From positions 1-57,642 of the forward strand of contig JANOPZ010000011.1 in assembly GCA_031422195.1 (NCBI GenBank): a DNA stretch of 57,642 nucleotides, written 5' to 3'. Below the pieces are notes generated by a model, which was given only the letters and a program-made list of their open reading frames with translations, was not told where the DNA came from and did no database searches. The DNA comes from JALOTE01 sp031422195 (GTDB lineage: Bacteria > Pseudomonadota > Alphaproteobacteria > Rhizobiales > Rhizobiaceae). Below are positions 1-9,185 of the stretch, piece after piece; the stretch's first letter is position 1; each line of letters starts with the position of its first letter. The translations under genes and the position numbers were made by a program.

Positions 1-1201
1 GCCGGTCGGCCTCAGCGCGGGCGTTGAAGCGATCCATGAATACGGCGCCTGCGCTTCGCGAAGAGGCTGGCAATGCCGCAAATTCAGCCTTCACAGCGGC
101 ATCATCGCTTTTGCTGAGCGCTTCACCCATGCGGCCAATCCGGGCGGCGGCTGTGTCGCCTTCAATCGTACCGACCGGTCTGACTTTGATGAGGCCCTTG
201 GCGCTGTCGAAGAGCTTGGTCAACAAGGTCGCATTCGGGTCAACCGGTTCAGAGGCCGCCATCATCATTTGTGCCGCATTTTCAAATTCAGCTGTTAAAT
301 TCTGGCGTGTAGGCACGCCCAATGCCGCAAAACTGCGAAGTGCGGCAATGGCGGGCGCATCGGGTTGAACGGCAGCCAAATTTTCAAGCTCGGCACCAAA
401 CGCACCGCCGCGATCAACAGCAGCGCGCAATGCTGTAACGGCAACTGCTGCGGCAAGCCCGGGCTCAGACGCACGATCCGCCAGTTCAGTTTTGAGTGCC
501 GAAAGGTCAGATTTCAAACTGTTGATTTCAGTTGTTAGGGCGTTTCTTGTTGTGGTTAGCACTTCGCTGATTGAACCGTCGCCGGATTTGCTTTCAAGCG
601 TGGCAAGGCGGCTGGCAAGCGCGGTTAAATCAGCGCCATTTGTGGCCGGTGTTGCCATGGAAGCAGTTTGTTCGAGTGCTGTTACGCGATCAGCCACAGA
701 TGAATTTCCAGCCGCTTGAGAAAGTGCCGCGACACTGTCTTTGAGGGCACTGACTTCTGCTGCTAACGCCGCAATCCGTTCGCCTTCGCTATTGGTGCCA
801 GAAGCTATATTAGCCTCCATTGCAGAAATGCGGTCTGACACTGAACTATCGCCGGCGTTTTGTGTGGGCAGAACTCCACTGGCTTGCAAACCATAAGCGC
901 CGGCAAGCGCCAATACCGCACCAAGAATGCCGCCGGTTAATGCGCCAGAGTTAGAGCGACTTGGTGATGGCGCAGACCCAGACTTGGCAGGCTCAGCTTT
1001 GGCAGCTTGAGATTTGGCAGTTTCAACCGCAGATGCGGCTTCATCAGCGGGGTGACCAAATGGAGGTTGATCGGCTGGTGTTGCTCCAGCGCCGGGTTCA
1101 ACCAAAGGCTGTACTGCGGCTTCAGCCATAACTTCATTTTGAGCCTCTGCATCGATCGTGATGCCTTGGCGTTTCCTTGAATGATGACGCTCGGTGCTCA
1201 T
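1..1201 (-). CDS. Mic60/mitofilin-like inner-membrane protein (partial, C-terminus beyond window)
   Basis: Open reading frame of 400 codons running off the left edge. It starts at the ATG at 1201-1199. Seen: a charged/Ala-Pro-rich cytoplasmic N-terminus (residues 1-85), one Gly/Ala-rich membrane segment (about 86-110), then a long periplasmic part rich in Ala, Ser, Leu and Glu with heptad-like spacing (about 120-240), which suggests coiled coil. It lies 54 bases after hemD on the same strand. Known: alphaproteobacterial Mic60 (COG4223), the relative of the mitochondrial cristae protein, is typically encoded beside heme genes and shapes intracytoplasmic membranes. The assignment rests on topology and context; the conserved C-terminal mitofilin signature is only partly in view. 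Confidence 0.8.
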   Translation of the reverse strand, partial: MSTERHHSRKRQGITIDAEAQNEVMAEAAVQPLVEPGAGATPADQPPFGHPADEAASAVETAKSQAAKAEPAKSGSAPSPSRSNSGALTGGILGAVLALAGAYGLQASGVLPTQNAGDSSVSDRISAMEANIASGTNSEGERIAALAAEVSALKDSVAALSQAAGNSSVADRVTALEQTASMATPATNGADLTALASRLATLESKSGDGSISEVLTTTRNALTTEINSLKSDLSALKTELADRASEPGLAAAVAVTALRAAVDRGGAFGAELENLAAVQPDAPAIAALRSFAALGVPTRQNLTAEFENAAQMMMAASEPVDPNATLLTKLFDSAKGLIKVRPVGTIEGDTAAARIGRMGEALSKSDDAAVKAEFAALPASSRSAGAVFMDRFNARAEADR

Positions 1202-1255
1202 GCGGTTTCTGCTTCCTGCCTCGTGTTTCTACACTTATGCCGCCGCCATGTGGTC

Positions 1256-1951
1256 TCACGCAAGCATCTTATCAAGTTGATTGATCATTGCTTCTTCATC
1301 GGGCTGTTTTGCCAATGTTGTTAATGCGCGCCAATTTTCAGGCAATGGCGCTGAAATTGCCGCGGACATGCATAAAAAACGCGTTGAACCTGGCAGATTT
1401 TGGTCCTTCATTGCCAAAACGAAAGCTTCGGCTGCACTTGGGGCATGGAGTAAAATAATCGGATTGGGGTTGTCGTTGAAAAACGCTTTCAATGCCTTTG
1501 AGACATTTTCTGTTGGCGCCGCACGATAGACCTCTAAGGCCCGGCAAGGAATTCTGGCTTTGCTTAGCCCGATTTCCAATTCTGGCCTTCGAGTTTGGCC
1601 GCAAACATAAAGTGCGGATCTAGGCTTATGCGCAATAATCAGCGGCAAAAGGTCTTGCGCGGTTTCTGCCCATTTTACAGTTGTGTGGCCAAGTCTTTGA
1701 AGGGTTTTGGCAGTGCGGCTGCCGACTGCAAACACTGGCACATGCGCCAATCCGCGTAACAAGGTGCCGGCACAACCAATTGCGTTTTGGCTGGTGATAA
1801 TCAGCGTCTCAAAATCCGGTTTTGGTGTTACAAAGTTAAGGGGTTGAATTTTAGTCAGTGGAAGTGAAACCGCATCAACCCGGCGTTCAATTAATGCCAT
1901 CAACGTGCGGGTCGCGCCGGGCTCAGGCCGTGTGACCAAAACCCGCGTCAT
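1256..1951 (-). CDS. hemD: Uroporphyrinogen-III synthase
   Basis: 231 residues, the usual size for HemD. It cyclises hydroxymethylbilane to uroporphyrinogen III in the cytoplasm. HemD proteins are poorly conserved, but the N-terminus (MTRVLVTRPEPGA) is characteristic, as are the internal stretches LIITSQNAI and FAVGSRTAKTL. I chose the ATG at 1951 because it begins exactly at this family motif; an in-frame start further upstream (2080) would overlap hemC by over 100 bases. hemC ends four bases before this start, so the two are probably translationally coupled. Confidence 0.93.
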   Translation of the reverse strand: MTRVLVTRPEPGATRTLMALIERRVDAVSLPLTKIQPLNFVTPKPDFETLIITSQNAIGCAGTLLRGLAHVPVFAVGSRTAKTLQRLGHTTVKWAETAQDLLPLIIAHKPRSALYVCGQTRRPELEIGLSKARIPCRALEVYRAAPTENVSKALKAFFNDNPNPIILLHAPSAAEAFVLAMKDQNLPGSTRFLCMSAAISAPLPENWRALTTLAKQPDEEAMINQLDKMLA

Positions 1952-1955
1952 ATTT

Positions 1956-2891
1956 TCAGGCCCAGCTGTCAAAAAATGAAGTGCCAGCGCGGGCGCGGAT
2001 TTCATCGCCGCAATCTTTGCCGATTTTATAAGCGTCGCCCGCCTTGCCTTCCGCAGAAATGCGATGATGTGTGCGGCCATCAGGCGTTAAGATCATGCCG
2101 GAAAACTGAACATGTTCGCCCGTAATAACAGCATAACCGGCAATGGGCGTGCGGCAAGAGCCATCGAGCGCACCGAGAAATGCGCGTTCGCACAAGAGTG
2201 CCAAACCGGTTGCGCGATGGTGCAACGGCGCAAGCAGGGCTTTCACGCGTGCATCGTCAATCCGGCTTTCAATTCCAATAGCGCCCTGGCCCGGGGCCGG
2301 TGGGAACCGCTCCACGTCAAGTGCTTCGGTGACGACATTGCTTTTGCCCAAACGGTTCAAACCGGCACACGCTAAAAAGGTGGCGCTGGCAACATTATCA
2401 GCCAACTTTTGCAGCCGCGTTCCGACATTTCCGCGAAAGCCAACAATGTTCAAATCCGGGCGCAGGCGTTTGACCAATGCCGAGCGACGCAGTGATGATG
2501 TGCCGACAATCGCGCCTTCGGGCAATGCTTCAAACGCCAAAATGGCATGGGACACAAAACCGTCGCGAACATCTTCCCGTTCAAGAAAATGCACCAGCTC
2601 CAAGCCATCGGGCAATTTGGTTGGCATGTCTTTGGAAGAATGCACTGCAATATCGATACGGCCATCGACGAGCCGCTCTTCGATTTCTTCGGTGAACAGC
2701 CCTTTACCCCCGATTTCCGAAAGTGGCCGGTCTTGGATGCGGTCACCGGCCACCGAAATCACGTCAATAATGATCTCATCTTCAGACACGAGGTGAGCTG
2801 CCGCCAGCCGGGTGCGCACTTCATGGGCTTGCGCCATAGCCAAAGGTGAGCCACGGGTGCCGAGTACGAGGAAAGGCTTTTTTTCTGTCAT
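1956..2891 (-). CDS. hemC: Hydroxymethylbilane synthase (porphobilinogen deaminase)
   Basis: 311 residues. It polymerises four porphobilinogens into hydroxymethylbilane on a dipyrromethane primer. Visible motifs: the N-terminal LGTRGSPLAMAQ, the substrate-binding region VHSSKDMPT, GTSSLRR and FRGNVGTRL, and the cofactor-attachment cysteine in GSCRTP (about Cys246). The ATG at 2891 gives the usual N-terminus; an upstream start at 2957 would add residues with no family resemblance. First gene of the hemC-hemD-Mic60 operon, divergent from tsaD, with about 114 bases of shared upstream region. Confidence 0.97.
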   Translation of the reverse strand: MTEKKPFLVLGTRGSPLAMAQAHEVRTRLAAAHLVSEDEIIIDVISVAGDRIQDRPLSEIGGKGLFTEEIEERLVDGRIDIAVHSSKDMPTKLPDGLELVHFLEREDVRDGFVSHAILAFEALPEGAIVGTSSLRRSALVKRLRPDLNIVGFRGNVGTRLQKLADNVASATFLACAGLNRLGKSNVVTEALDVERFPPAPGQGAIGIESRIDDARVKALLAPLHHRATGLALLCERAFLGALDGSCRTPIAGYAVITGEHVQFSGMILTPDGRTHHRISAEGKAGDAYKIGKDCGDEIRARAGTSFFDSWA

Positions 2892-3005
2892 CTTTAGCTT
2901 TGCATCGCGCCATGCTAGGCGCGTCCACCAGAATTGCGAGCCTTTGATTAATCGCAATTTGGCTTAAGGGCAATTCGACGTTTTTGAAATTGGGTGGGAT
3001 GGATT

Positions 3006-4088
3006 GTGCGCTTTCTTGGTATTGAAACCAGCTGCGATGAAACTGCCGCCGCAATTGTGGCGCGGGAGAACGATGGCGTTGGCACAATTTTGTCAAACAT
3101 CGTGCACAGCCAAATTGCTGAGCATACGCCCTATGGCGGCGTGGTGCCGGAACTGGCGGCCCGCGCGCATATTGAAAAACTCGAAAGTGTGGTGGCCCGC
3201 GCACTTAGCCAAGCAAAAATGAGCTTGGCAGATATCGATGGCATAGCCGTGACCGCAGGACCGGGCCTGATTGGCGGGCTTATTGTGGGTTTGATGCATG
3301 CCAAAGCCTTGGCCATGGCCAGCGGCAAACCGTTTTATGCTGTCAACCATTTGGAGGGCCATGCGCTGACCGCGCGGCTGACGGATGGCGTGCAATTTCC
3401 TTATTTAATGCTGCTGGTTTCCGGCGGGCATACCCAATTGCTGAGTGTTGAGGGCGTTGGCCAATACAGGCGTTTGGCAACCACTATTGATGATGCTCTC
3501 GGAGAGGCATTTGATAAAACTGCCAAGCTGCTGGGTTTGGGTTTTCCCGGCGGGCCGATGGTTGAACGTGCCGCCAAAAATGGTGTGGCCAAACGATTTC
3601 GCTTTCCACCTCCGCTGAAAGGGGATCCGCGTTTGGCATTTTCATTTTCAGGCCTGAAAACTGCACTGCGCGTAAAAGCGGAAGAGCTTCAACCTTTATC
3701 AAACCAAGATATATCAGATTTATGTATGGCGTTTCAAACCAGCGTTGCCGCCAGCGTTTCTGACCGTATGGCGCGTGCCATGGGCCTGTTTCGGGCAAAA
3801 CACCCTGATCTGCCAAACCCGGTACTTGTTGCTGCAGGCGGGGTTGCTGCAAACGGCGCCTTGCGTGCTACGCTGACAGAGACCGCAAACGAACACGGCT
3901 TTGTGTTTATCGCGCCGCCAATTGCGCTTTGCGCTGATAATGGGGCGATGATTGCTTGGGCAGGCTTGGAACGTGCCGCCCTAGGCATGCAATGCGACTC
4001 TATTGGCATTGCGCCGCGCTCGCGCTGGCCGCTTGATGATGAGGCTGAGCCGGTATTCGGGTTTGGCAAACGTGGACCAAAGGCATGA
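3006..4088 (+). CDS. tsaD: tRNA N6-adenosine threonylcarbamoyltransferase
   Basis: 360 residues. It transfers the threonylcarbamoyl group to A37 of ANN-decoding tRNAs, working with TsaB and TsaE. Seen: the N-terminal FLGIETSCDET, the metal-binding pair His115 and His119 in NHLEGH, and the ASKHA-type glycine-rich segments (VSGGHTQL, AGGVAANG). The start is a GTG. I prefer 3006, which follows a purine-rich ribosome site (GGGTGGGA) with six bases spacing and gives the family N-terminus MRFLGIE; an in-frame GTG at 2994 adds only four residues. The stop overlaps the gpsA start by four bases. Confidence 0.96.
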   Translation: MRFLGIETSCDETAAAIVARENDGVGTILSNIVHSQIAEHTPYGGVVPELAARAHIEKLESVVARALSQAKMSLADIDGIAVTAGPGLIGGLIVGLMHAKALAMASGKPFYAVNHLEGHALTARLTDGVQFPYLMLLVSGGHTQLLSVEGVGQYRRLATTIDDALGEAFDKTAKLLGLGFPGGPMVERAAKNGVAKRFRFPPPLKGDPRLAFSFSGLKTALRVKAEELQPLSNQDISDLCMAFQTSVAASVSDRMARAMGLFRAKHPDLPNPVLVAAGGVAANGALRATLTETANEHGFVFIAPPIALCADNGAMIAWAGLERAALGMQCDSIGIAPRSRWPLDDEAEPVFGFGKRGPKA

Positions 4089-5053
4089 AGGTCGCAGTGC
4101 TTGGTGGTGGCGCATGGGGCACAGCACTGGGCTGCGTAGCGCTAGCCGCTGGCCATGACGTGGTATTATGGGCGCGCGATGAGGCAGCCATCGATGAAAT
4201 CAACCGTTTCCATCGTAACAGCGCCTATTTGCCTGATGTGGTTTTGCCGGGCGCTATGAAAGCCACCAGCAACATGGCCGCAGCCTTGGCCAATGCAAGC
4301 GTGGTTTTGGCGGTAACGCCTGCGCAAACAACCCGCACTGTTTTAACGTCAGCAAAACACTATGTGCCAAAAGAAGCGGTTTTGGTTTTATGCGCTAAAG
4401 GCATTGAGGCTGACACGGGTTTATTTCTTTCCGACATTGCCAAAGTTATTTTGCCGGGTCAAAATCTCGCGGTGCTTTCTGGCCCTGGATTTGCCAGTGA
4501 AATTGCGCGGGGTCTGCCAAGCGCGGTGACGCTAGCAGCAAGCACAATTGATCAGGCTTTGGCCGTGGCTAATGCATGCTCATCACCGCGGTTCCGCATC
4601 TATGCCAGTAACGATATGCGCGGCGTTGAGGCGGGCGGCGCGCTTAAAAACATTATCGCGATTGCCGCGGGAGCCGTGCAAGGTGCAGGGCTTGGAGCGA
4701 GTGCCGCAGCGGCTCTGGTCACGCGCGGTTTTGCGGAAATCAAACGCATCGGCGAGGTCTTTGGCGGCCGGGCGGAAACTTTGAATGGCCTGTCGGGCCT
4801 TGGCGACCTAATCCTGACTTGCAACTCCAGCCAAAGCCGCAATTTTCAATTTGGTGTGGATTTGGCGCGGGGCAAAACCTCCACCGCTCTGGCTGAGGGT
4901 GCTGTTACTGCACATGTCGCAGCAAAATTGGCGATTAACCACGCACTTGATGCGCCAATTATTACAGCTATATCCGCCCTCATCAAAGGGCAAACCACAA
5001 TTGCTGATGCGGTGGCAGCACTGATGGCGCGTCCGCTAAAGGGGGAAGACTAG
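4085..5053 (+). CDS. gpsA: Glycerol-3-phosphate dehydrogenase [NAD(P)+]
   Basis: 322 residues, typical length. It reduces dihydroxyacetone phosphate to sn-glycerol 3-phosphate, the backbone of phospholipids. The Rossmann nucleotide-binding motif GGGAWG lies at residues 7-12, followed by the NPQ-type segment VTPAQTTR and the conserved catalytic/substrate region KNIIAIAAG and GLSGLGDLILTC. The start codon overlaps the tsaD stop (ATGA), so the genes are translationally coupled; this tsaD-gpsA pair is common in alphaproteobacteria. Confidence 0.97.
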   Translation: MKVAVLGGGAWGTALGCVALAAGHDVVLWARDEAAIDEINRFHRNSAYLPDVVLPGAMKATSNMAAALANASVVLAVTPAQTTRTVLTSAKHYVPKEAVLVLCAKGIEADTGLFLSDIAKVILPGQNLAVLSGPGFASEIARGLPSAVTLAASTIDQALAVANACSSPRFRIYASNDMRGVEAGGALKNIIAIAAGAVQGAGLGASAAAALVTRGFAEIKRIGEVFGGRAETLNGLSGLGDLILTCNSSQSRNFQFGVDLARGKTSTALAEGAVTAHVAAKLAINHALDAPIITAISALIKGQTTIADAVAALMARPLKGED

Positions 5054-5055
5054 AT

Positions 5056-5475
5056 ATGGCGCATTGGCTGTTCAAATCAGAGCCCGATGTTTGGTCGTTC
5101 GACATGCAAAAAGCCAAAGGCGCAGAAGGCGAACTTTGGACTGGCGTGCGCAATTATCTGGCGCGCAATAATATGCGCACGATGAAAGTTGGCGATACGG
5201 GCTTTTTTTATCATTCGAACATTGGGCTTGAAGTTGTTGGTATTGTTGAAGTGTGCGCTTTATCACAGCCAGACACCACCACCGAAGATCCGCGCTGGGA
5301 TTGCGTCACTATTCGCGCGGTACGAGATTTTGTGCAGCCGGTGACATTGAAAGATGTCAAAGCCAATATTGCGTTGGCGCAAATGGCCTTGGTCACATCG
5401 ATGCGGCTTTCAGTTCAGCCGGTTACAGAGGCCGAGTGGGCCGAGGTTTGCCGAATGGGCAAAACGCCTGTCTAA
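5056..5475 (+). CDS. EVE domain protein
   Basis: 139 residues covering a single EVE domain (PUA-like fold). Characteristic features are the start AHWLFKSEPDVWSF, the WTGVRNYLARN segment and GDTGFFYHSN. EVE proteins are thought to bind modified bases in nucleic acid; no enzymatic function can be read from the sequence. It begins two bases after the gpsA stop, so it is part of the same operon. Confidence 0.9.
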   Translation: MAHWLFKSEPDVWSFDMQKAKGAEGELWTGVRNYLARNNMRTMKVGDTGFFYHSNIGLEVVGIVEVCALSQPDTTTEDPRWDCVTIRAVRDFVQPVTLKDVKANIALAQMALVTSMRLSVQPVTEAEWAEVCRMGKTPV

Positions 5476-5539
5476 GAATTGATGGGCCGCAACCGCCATA
5501 TGAGAAAATTCACGGCTAAACTTACGAAATGGAGATACC

Positions 5540-5926
5540 ATGGAACGAAAACTCATTTCGACCGGCTCGCCGTTTGAGCGTACTGCCGGATATTCGCGTG
5601 CGGTAGTTGAAGACAACTGGTGTTTTGTATCAGGCACAACCGGATATGATTATGCCACGATGACCATGCCGGACAGCGTCGAAAACCAAACCCGCAATTG
5701 TATCGCCACAATCACTGCGGCCCTTAATGAGGCAGGTTTTGCATTAGAGCACGTCATGCGGGCGCATTATTATGTGACAGATGCTGATTATGCTGACCGT
5801 GTGTTTCCCATTCTTGGAGAGGCATTTGGTGACATACGCCCCGCCGCAACGATGATTGTCTGCGGCTTGATCCGGCCTGAGATGAAGATCGAAATCGAAG
5901 TGACGGCGCTCAAGCGCAATCATTAG
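5540..5926 (+). CDS. RidA/YjgF/UK114 family protein
   Basis: 128 residues forming one RidA-like domain. Family members deaminate reactive enamine/imine intermediates made by PLP enzymes. Seen: the FVSGTTG segment, NCIATITAALNEAGF, and the C-terminal RPAATMIVCGLIRPEMKIEI, in which the Arg of RPA corresponds to the substrate-binding arginine of the family. A good ribosome site (GGAGA) precedes the ATG. The preceding gene ends 64 bases upstream, so it may have its own promoter. Which RidA subgroup it belongs to cannot be settled from sequence reading alone. Confidence 0.88.
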   Translation: MERKLISTGSPFERTAGYSRAVVEDNWCFVSGTTGYDYATMTMPDSVENQTRNCIATITAALNEAGFALEHVMRAHYYVTDADYADRVFPILGEAFGDIRPAATMIVCGLIRPEMKIEIEVTALKRNH

Positions 5927-6004
5927 GTTCAGCGCTTTGATGTTTTGCCAAAGTCAATTATGACCCACTAAGCCGACGCATAAATGTTCAAACTGGAGTT
6001 GTTT

Positions 6005-6817
6005 ATGAATTTCCGCAAGATTGCCAAACGTGTGCTGATCGCGCTGCCGCTGTTTGGTTTAGCGATTTGGTTTATCCCATGGGTTTTCGCATTCTGGTTG
6101 ATTTGCGGGCTCATCGATGTTTTGCGCAATAAACAAGCCAATACCATGACCTATAACAGGTACTTTTTGGGCAATGGTGTTTTAACATGGCTGTTGTCGC
6201 CGTTTAATTTGTTTGTTGATTTGTTGTCTTATCGCAACCCGGGAATTTATCGGTTGGAAGATTTTCCACCGGCCTATCAAGCGGAAATTAAGGAGGTGCT
6301 GGATGTTTTTAAGTCACAGAAAACCCAGATTATCAGCGAAATTGACGCTAAATTCGAAAAAGGCCGCCGCGGCATGTATGTGTTCCGTTGGTTTGGCAAA
6401 AAGAATATTCAAAACGTGCCGGAGTTAAACCGCGATTTCAAATATTTGAAAACGATTGCGGTTTCAGTGTTTTCCGGCAAAGAATCAACGTCATGGCACT
6501 ACGGGCCTCTACGGATGTCCTTGCGGATTTTGTACAATTTACAACCCGCTGACACCGACCGCGTGTTTATTGAATGCAATGGCGTCAAGCAGCAATGGAA
6601 CAAAGACCCATTGTTTATTTTCGATGATACGCTGATGCATCGCTCAGTGAACGATTTTGACGCCCGGCGCTATAATGTGTTCATGGATATTGTGCGCCCG
6701 TCGCCAGTGCCGGGCTTTATCTCCGCAATGTTGCTGGCAATATCGCGCTCGGTTGAGCGGATCAGCGCTATGTTCTATAAAAACTGGACCATGATTGGCG
6801 CAACCAAAAAGCCCTGA
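6005..6817 (+). CDS. Aspartyl/asparaginyl beta-hydroxylase-like dioxygenase, membrane-anchored
   Basis: 270 residues. The N-terminus holds one or two hydrophobic membrane segments (about residues 8-45), followed by a soluble domain. The C-terminal half carries the Asp/Asn beta-hydroxylase pattern: WHYGP (first iron His), SLRILYNL, VFIECNGV, then FDDTLMH (second iron His) and RRYNVFMDIVRP with the 2-oxoglutarate-binding Arg. The motif is HxG rather than the HxD seen in LpxO, as in animal AspH. The start at 6005 follows GGAG with six bases spacing; an in-frame ATG at 5984 lacks this. The substrate could be a lipid A acyl chain (LpxO-like) or a protein; undecided. Confidence 0.8.
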   Translation: MNFRKIAKRVLIALPLFGLAIWFIPWVFAFWLICGLIDVLRNKQANTMTYNRYFLGNGVLTWLLSPFNLFVDLLSYRNPGIYRLEDFPPAYQAEIKEVLDVFKSQKTQIISEIDAKFEKGRRGMYVFRWFGKKNIQNVPELNRDFKYLKTIAVSVFSGKESTSWHYGPLRMSLRILYNLQPADTDRVFIECNGVKQQWNKDPLFIFDDTLMHRSVNDFDARRYNVFMDIVRPSPVPGFISAMLLAISRSVERISAMFYKNWTMIGATKKP

Positions 6818-6833
6818 GCTTTCATGCTGTGTG

Positions 6834-6854
6834 AAGTTGCCAGATCGGCAACTT
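6834..6854. repeat. Perfect 8-bp inverted repeat upstream of leuB
   Basis: The arms AAGTTGCC and GGCAACTT are separated by five bases, between the hydroxylase gene and leuB. No clear T-run follows, so it could be a weak terminator or an operator. The half site CAAAGTTGC recurs close to the leuB start. Confidence 0.45.
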
Positions 6855-6897
6855 TGACATAAAACGCGCGCAATTTCAAAGTTGCGGAAATCTAAAT

Positions 6898-8004
6898 ATG
6901 ACCACGAAAACCCTGCTTTTATTGCCCGGTGACGGTATTGGTCCTGAGGCCATGGCTGAAGTTGAAAAACTTATTGCTGTCATGAACGCTGATGAAGATG
7001 CCGGGTTTGTGACAACGCGCGGTCTGGTTGGCGGCTCGGCTTATGATGCCCATGGGCAGGCGATTTCAGATGCCGATATGGCACAAGCGATGGCAACCGA
7101 TGCCGTGCTGTTTGGCGCTGTTGGCGGGCCGAAATGGGACAATGTGCCTTATGAGCATCGCCCCGAGGCCGGCTTGCTGCGCTTGCGCAAAGATATGCAG
7201 CTTTTCGCAAATCTTCGACCTGCGATTTGTTATCCGGCGCTGGCGCATTCATCATCGCTTAAACCAGAGATTATTGAAGGTCTTGATATTTTAATTGTGC
7301 GCGAATTGACCGGTGGTGTTTATTTCGGTGAGCCCAAAGAAATAGTCGACCTTGGTAATGGCCAGAAACGCGGCATTGATACTCAGGTTTACGACACCTA
7401 CGAAATTGAACGCATTTCTGCAGTAGCGTTTGAACTGGCACGCACCCGCGGCAATGCGGTGTGTTCGATGGAAAAACGCAATGTCATGAAATCGGGCGTG
7501 TTGTGGAACGAAGTTGTGACCGCAACCCATAAAGCCAAATATTTAGACGTGAAACTTAGCCATATGCTGGCTGATGCTGGCGGTATGCAGCTTGTAAGGT
7601 GGCCCAAGCAGTTTGATGTGATTGTAACGGATAATCTGTTTGGCGATATGCTGTCTGATGTGGCCGCGATGCTGACCGGTTCACTGGGTATGCTTCCTTC
7701 CGCGTCACTTGGTGCGCCTGACGCGGCAACCGGAAAGCGTAAAGCGCTTTATGAGCCTGTTCACGGTTCGGCGCCGGATATTGCAGGGCGCGGTGTTGCA
7801 AACCCTATTGCTATGATTGCATCGTTTGCGATGTGCTTGCGCTATTCATTTGGCATGGTGGCCGAGGCTGACCGCGTTGAAAAAGCCATCGCCGCCGTTT
7901 TGGATGATGGCCTTCGTACTGCCGATATCGCTGATAAGGGTGCGGCAACAGTGTCAACCACGGTGATGGGTGATGCCATTATCGCCAAATACCGCAGCCT
8001 TTGA
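6898..8004 (+). CDS. leuB: 3-Isopropylmalate dehydrogenase
   Basis: 368 residues. It oxidatively decarboxylates 3-isopropylmalate in leucine synthesis (NAD, Mg/Mn). Seen: LLLPGDGIGPEAM at the N-terminus, the substrate-binding arginines in LLRLRKDMQLFANLRP, the RELTGGVYFGEPKE loop, the metal-binding aspartates in VTDNLFGDMLSD, and the cofactor region EPVHGSAPDIAGRGVANP. It stands alone, with no other leucine gene alongside. Confidence 0.97.
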   Translation: MTTKTLLLLPGDGIGPEAMAEVEKLIAVMNADEDAGFVTTRGLVGGSAYDAHGQAISDADMAQAMATDAVLFGAVGGPKWDNVPYEHRPEAGLLRLRKDMQLFANLRPAICYPALAHSSSLKPEIIEGLDILIVRELTGGVYFGEPKEIVDLGNGQKRGIDTQVYDTYEIERISAVAFELARTRGNAVCSMEKRNVMKSGVLWNEVVTATHKAKYLDVKLSHMLADAGGMQLVRWPKQFDVIVTDNLFGDMLSDVAAMLTGSLGMLPSASLGAPDAATGKRKALYEPVHGSAPDIAGRGVANPIAMIASFAMCLRYSFGMVAEADRVEKAIAAVLDDGLRTADIADKGAATVSTTVMGDAIIAKYRSL

Positions 8005-8090
8005 TGAACTGTTGATGACAATTATAGATTGCCATTTGAGCATTTCCGGCTCATTTTAATCATCATAGAGAAAGCAAGGGTTTTGCGCGT

Positions 8091-8425
<335 letters not shown>

Positions 8426-8429
<4 letters not shown>

Positions 8430-8803
8430 GCGTTTACCGTATTTGCCCTAAGCCACGCATCGAGATTGTCTTTGGTGAACGTGCCGGATTGCAGATTTCC
8501 AAAAATAAACCTTTGAACATCGTCCGGTGCGGCAGTTAAGGCAAACCCGTTTAACCGTAAAAAGACATAGGCGCAGGCAAAGCCAACGCGCTTATTGCCG
8601 TCAACAAAACCATGGTTCATGGTCAAGCTTTCCCAAAGTGCTGCCGCCTCTTCGATAAGGTCAGAATAGTAGCCGGTTTGCGGGCGCAGTAATGCCGCCT
8701 CTATAAGGCCTGCGTCGCGGACACCTGAAGCCCCTTCATAACGTGCAATTTGCGCATTGTGGATGTCGAAAACATCCTCGATTGTGAGATATTGTGTTTC
8801 CAT
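8426..8803 (-). CDS. doc: Doc-type toxin (Fic/Doc fold)
   Basis: 125 residues, the usual size of Doc. Doc toxins phosphorylate EF-Tu and arrest translation. The active-site motif is visible at residues 64-72 (HGFVDGNKR: His, Phe, Asp, Asn, Lys-Arg), matching HxFx(D/N)xNKR. It starts five bases after the antitoxin stop and has no strong ribosome site of its own, which suggests translational coupling to phd. It ends inside the PII stop codon. Confidence 0.92.
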
Positions 8804-8808
8804 TTTGG

Positions 8809-9039
8809 TTATTTGGCCAACGCTTCATAGACAGAGCCGTAGCGCTGCATGCTTTCCTCATGCAGAATTTTAATCAGGTCTTTGCGTGAGGGTTGTTTTG
8901 CAAGCCGGTCATATTCCGCTTTCGACAGCAGGACAGCGACATCGCGGCCATTCTTTTCAATTACGACGGCTTCAACAGCGCTAATATCTAGCATTTCGCC
9001 AAAACGGTTTTTAGCTTCGGTGGCGGTAAAATGTTTCAT
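8809..9039 (-). CDS. phd: Phd/YefM-type antitoxin
   Basis: 76 residues. The N-terminal half (TATEAKNRFGEMLD...VVIEKNGRDVAVLLSKAEYDRL) is the classic Phd/YefM DNA-binding fold; the C-terminal part is the flexible toxin-neutralising segment. The ribosome site AAGGAG lies six bases before the ATG. It is the first gene of the phd-doc operon and lies just downstream of a sigma70-like promoter overlapping an inverted repeat, consistent with autoregulation. Confidence 0.92.
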   Translation of the reverse strand: MKHFTATEAKNRFGEMLDISAVEAVVIEKNGRDVAVLLSKAEYDRLAKQPSRKDLIKILHEESMQRYGSVYEALAK

Positions 9040-9053
9040 AACAAGCTCCTTCG

Positions 9054-9094
9054 GCTATTTCAGCTAAAATAGCTATAATGACCAAAATAGTCAA
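9054..9094 (-). promoter_or_regulatory. phd-doc promoter with overlapping operator-like inverted repeat
   Basis: On the minus strand a -35 box TTGACT (9094-9089) is followed after exactly 17 bases by a -10 box TATTTT (9071-9066). The -10 box lies in an inverted repeat, arms GCTATTT (9054-9060) and AAATAGC (9067-9073). An extra AAAATAG half-site lies between the two boxes. Phd-type antitoxins repress their own promoter by binding such palindromes; binding here is inferred. Confidence 0.65.
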
Positions 9095-9185
9095 TATGGA
9101 CATACTTCTGGTTTTACAGAGATTGGAAATTGCGACCAGTCACCATATGTTGCCGTGAAGTCAAAAATACGTCATGGAAGTCTCA

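Noticed and set aside
24..719. Plus-strand frames of 114 and 75 codons opposite the Mic60-like gene
   Set aside because: They are antisense to a continuous 400-codon frame that has membrane and coiled-coil structure and fits the heme operon.
2892..2957. hemC start at 2957
   Set aside because: The extra 22 residues do not match the family, whose N-terminus starts shortly before LGTRGSP.
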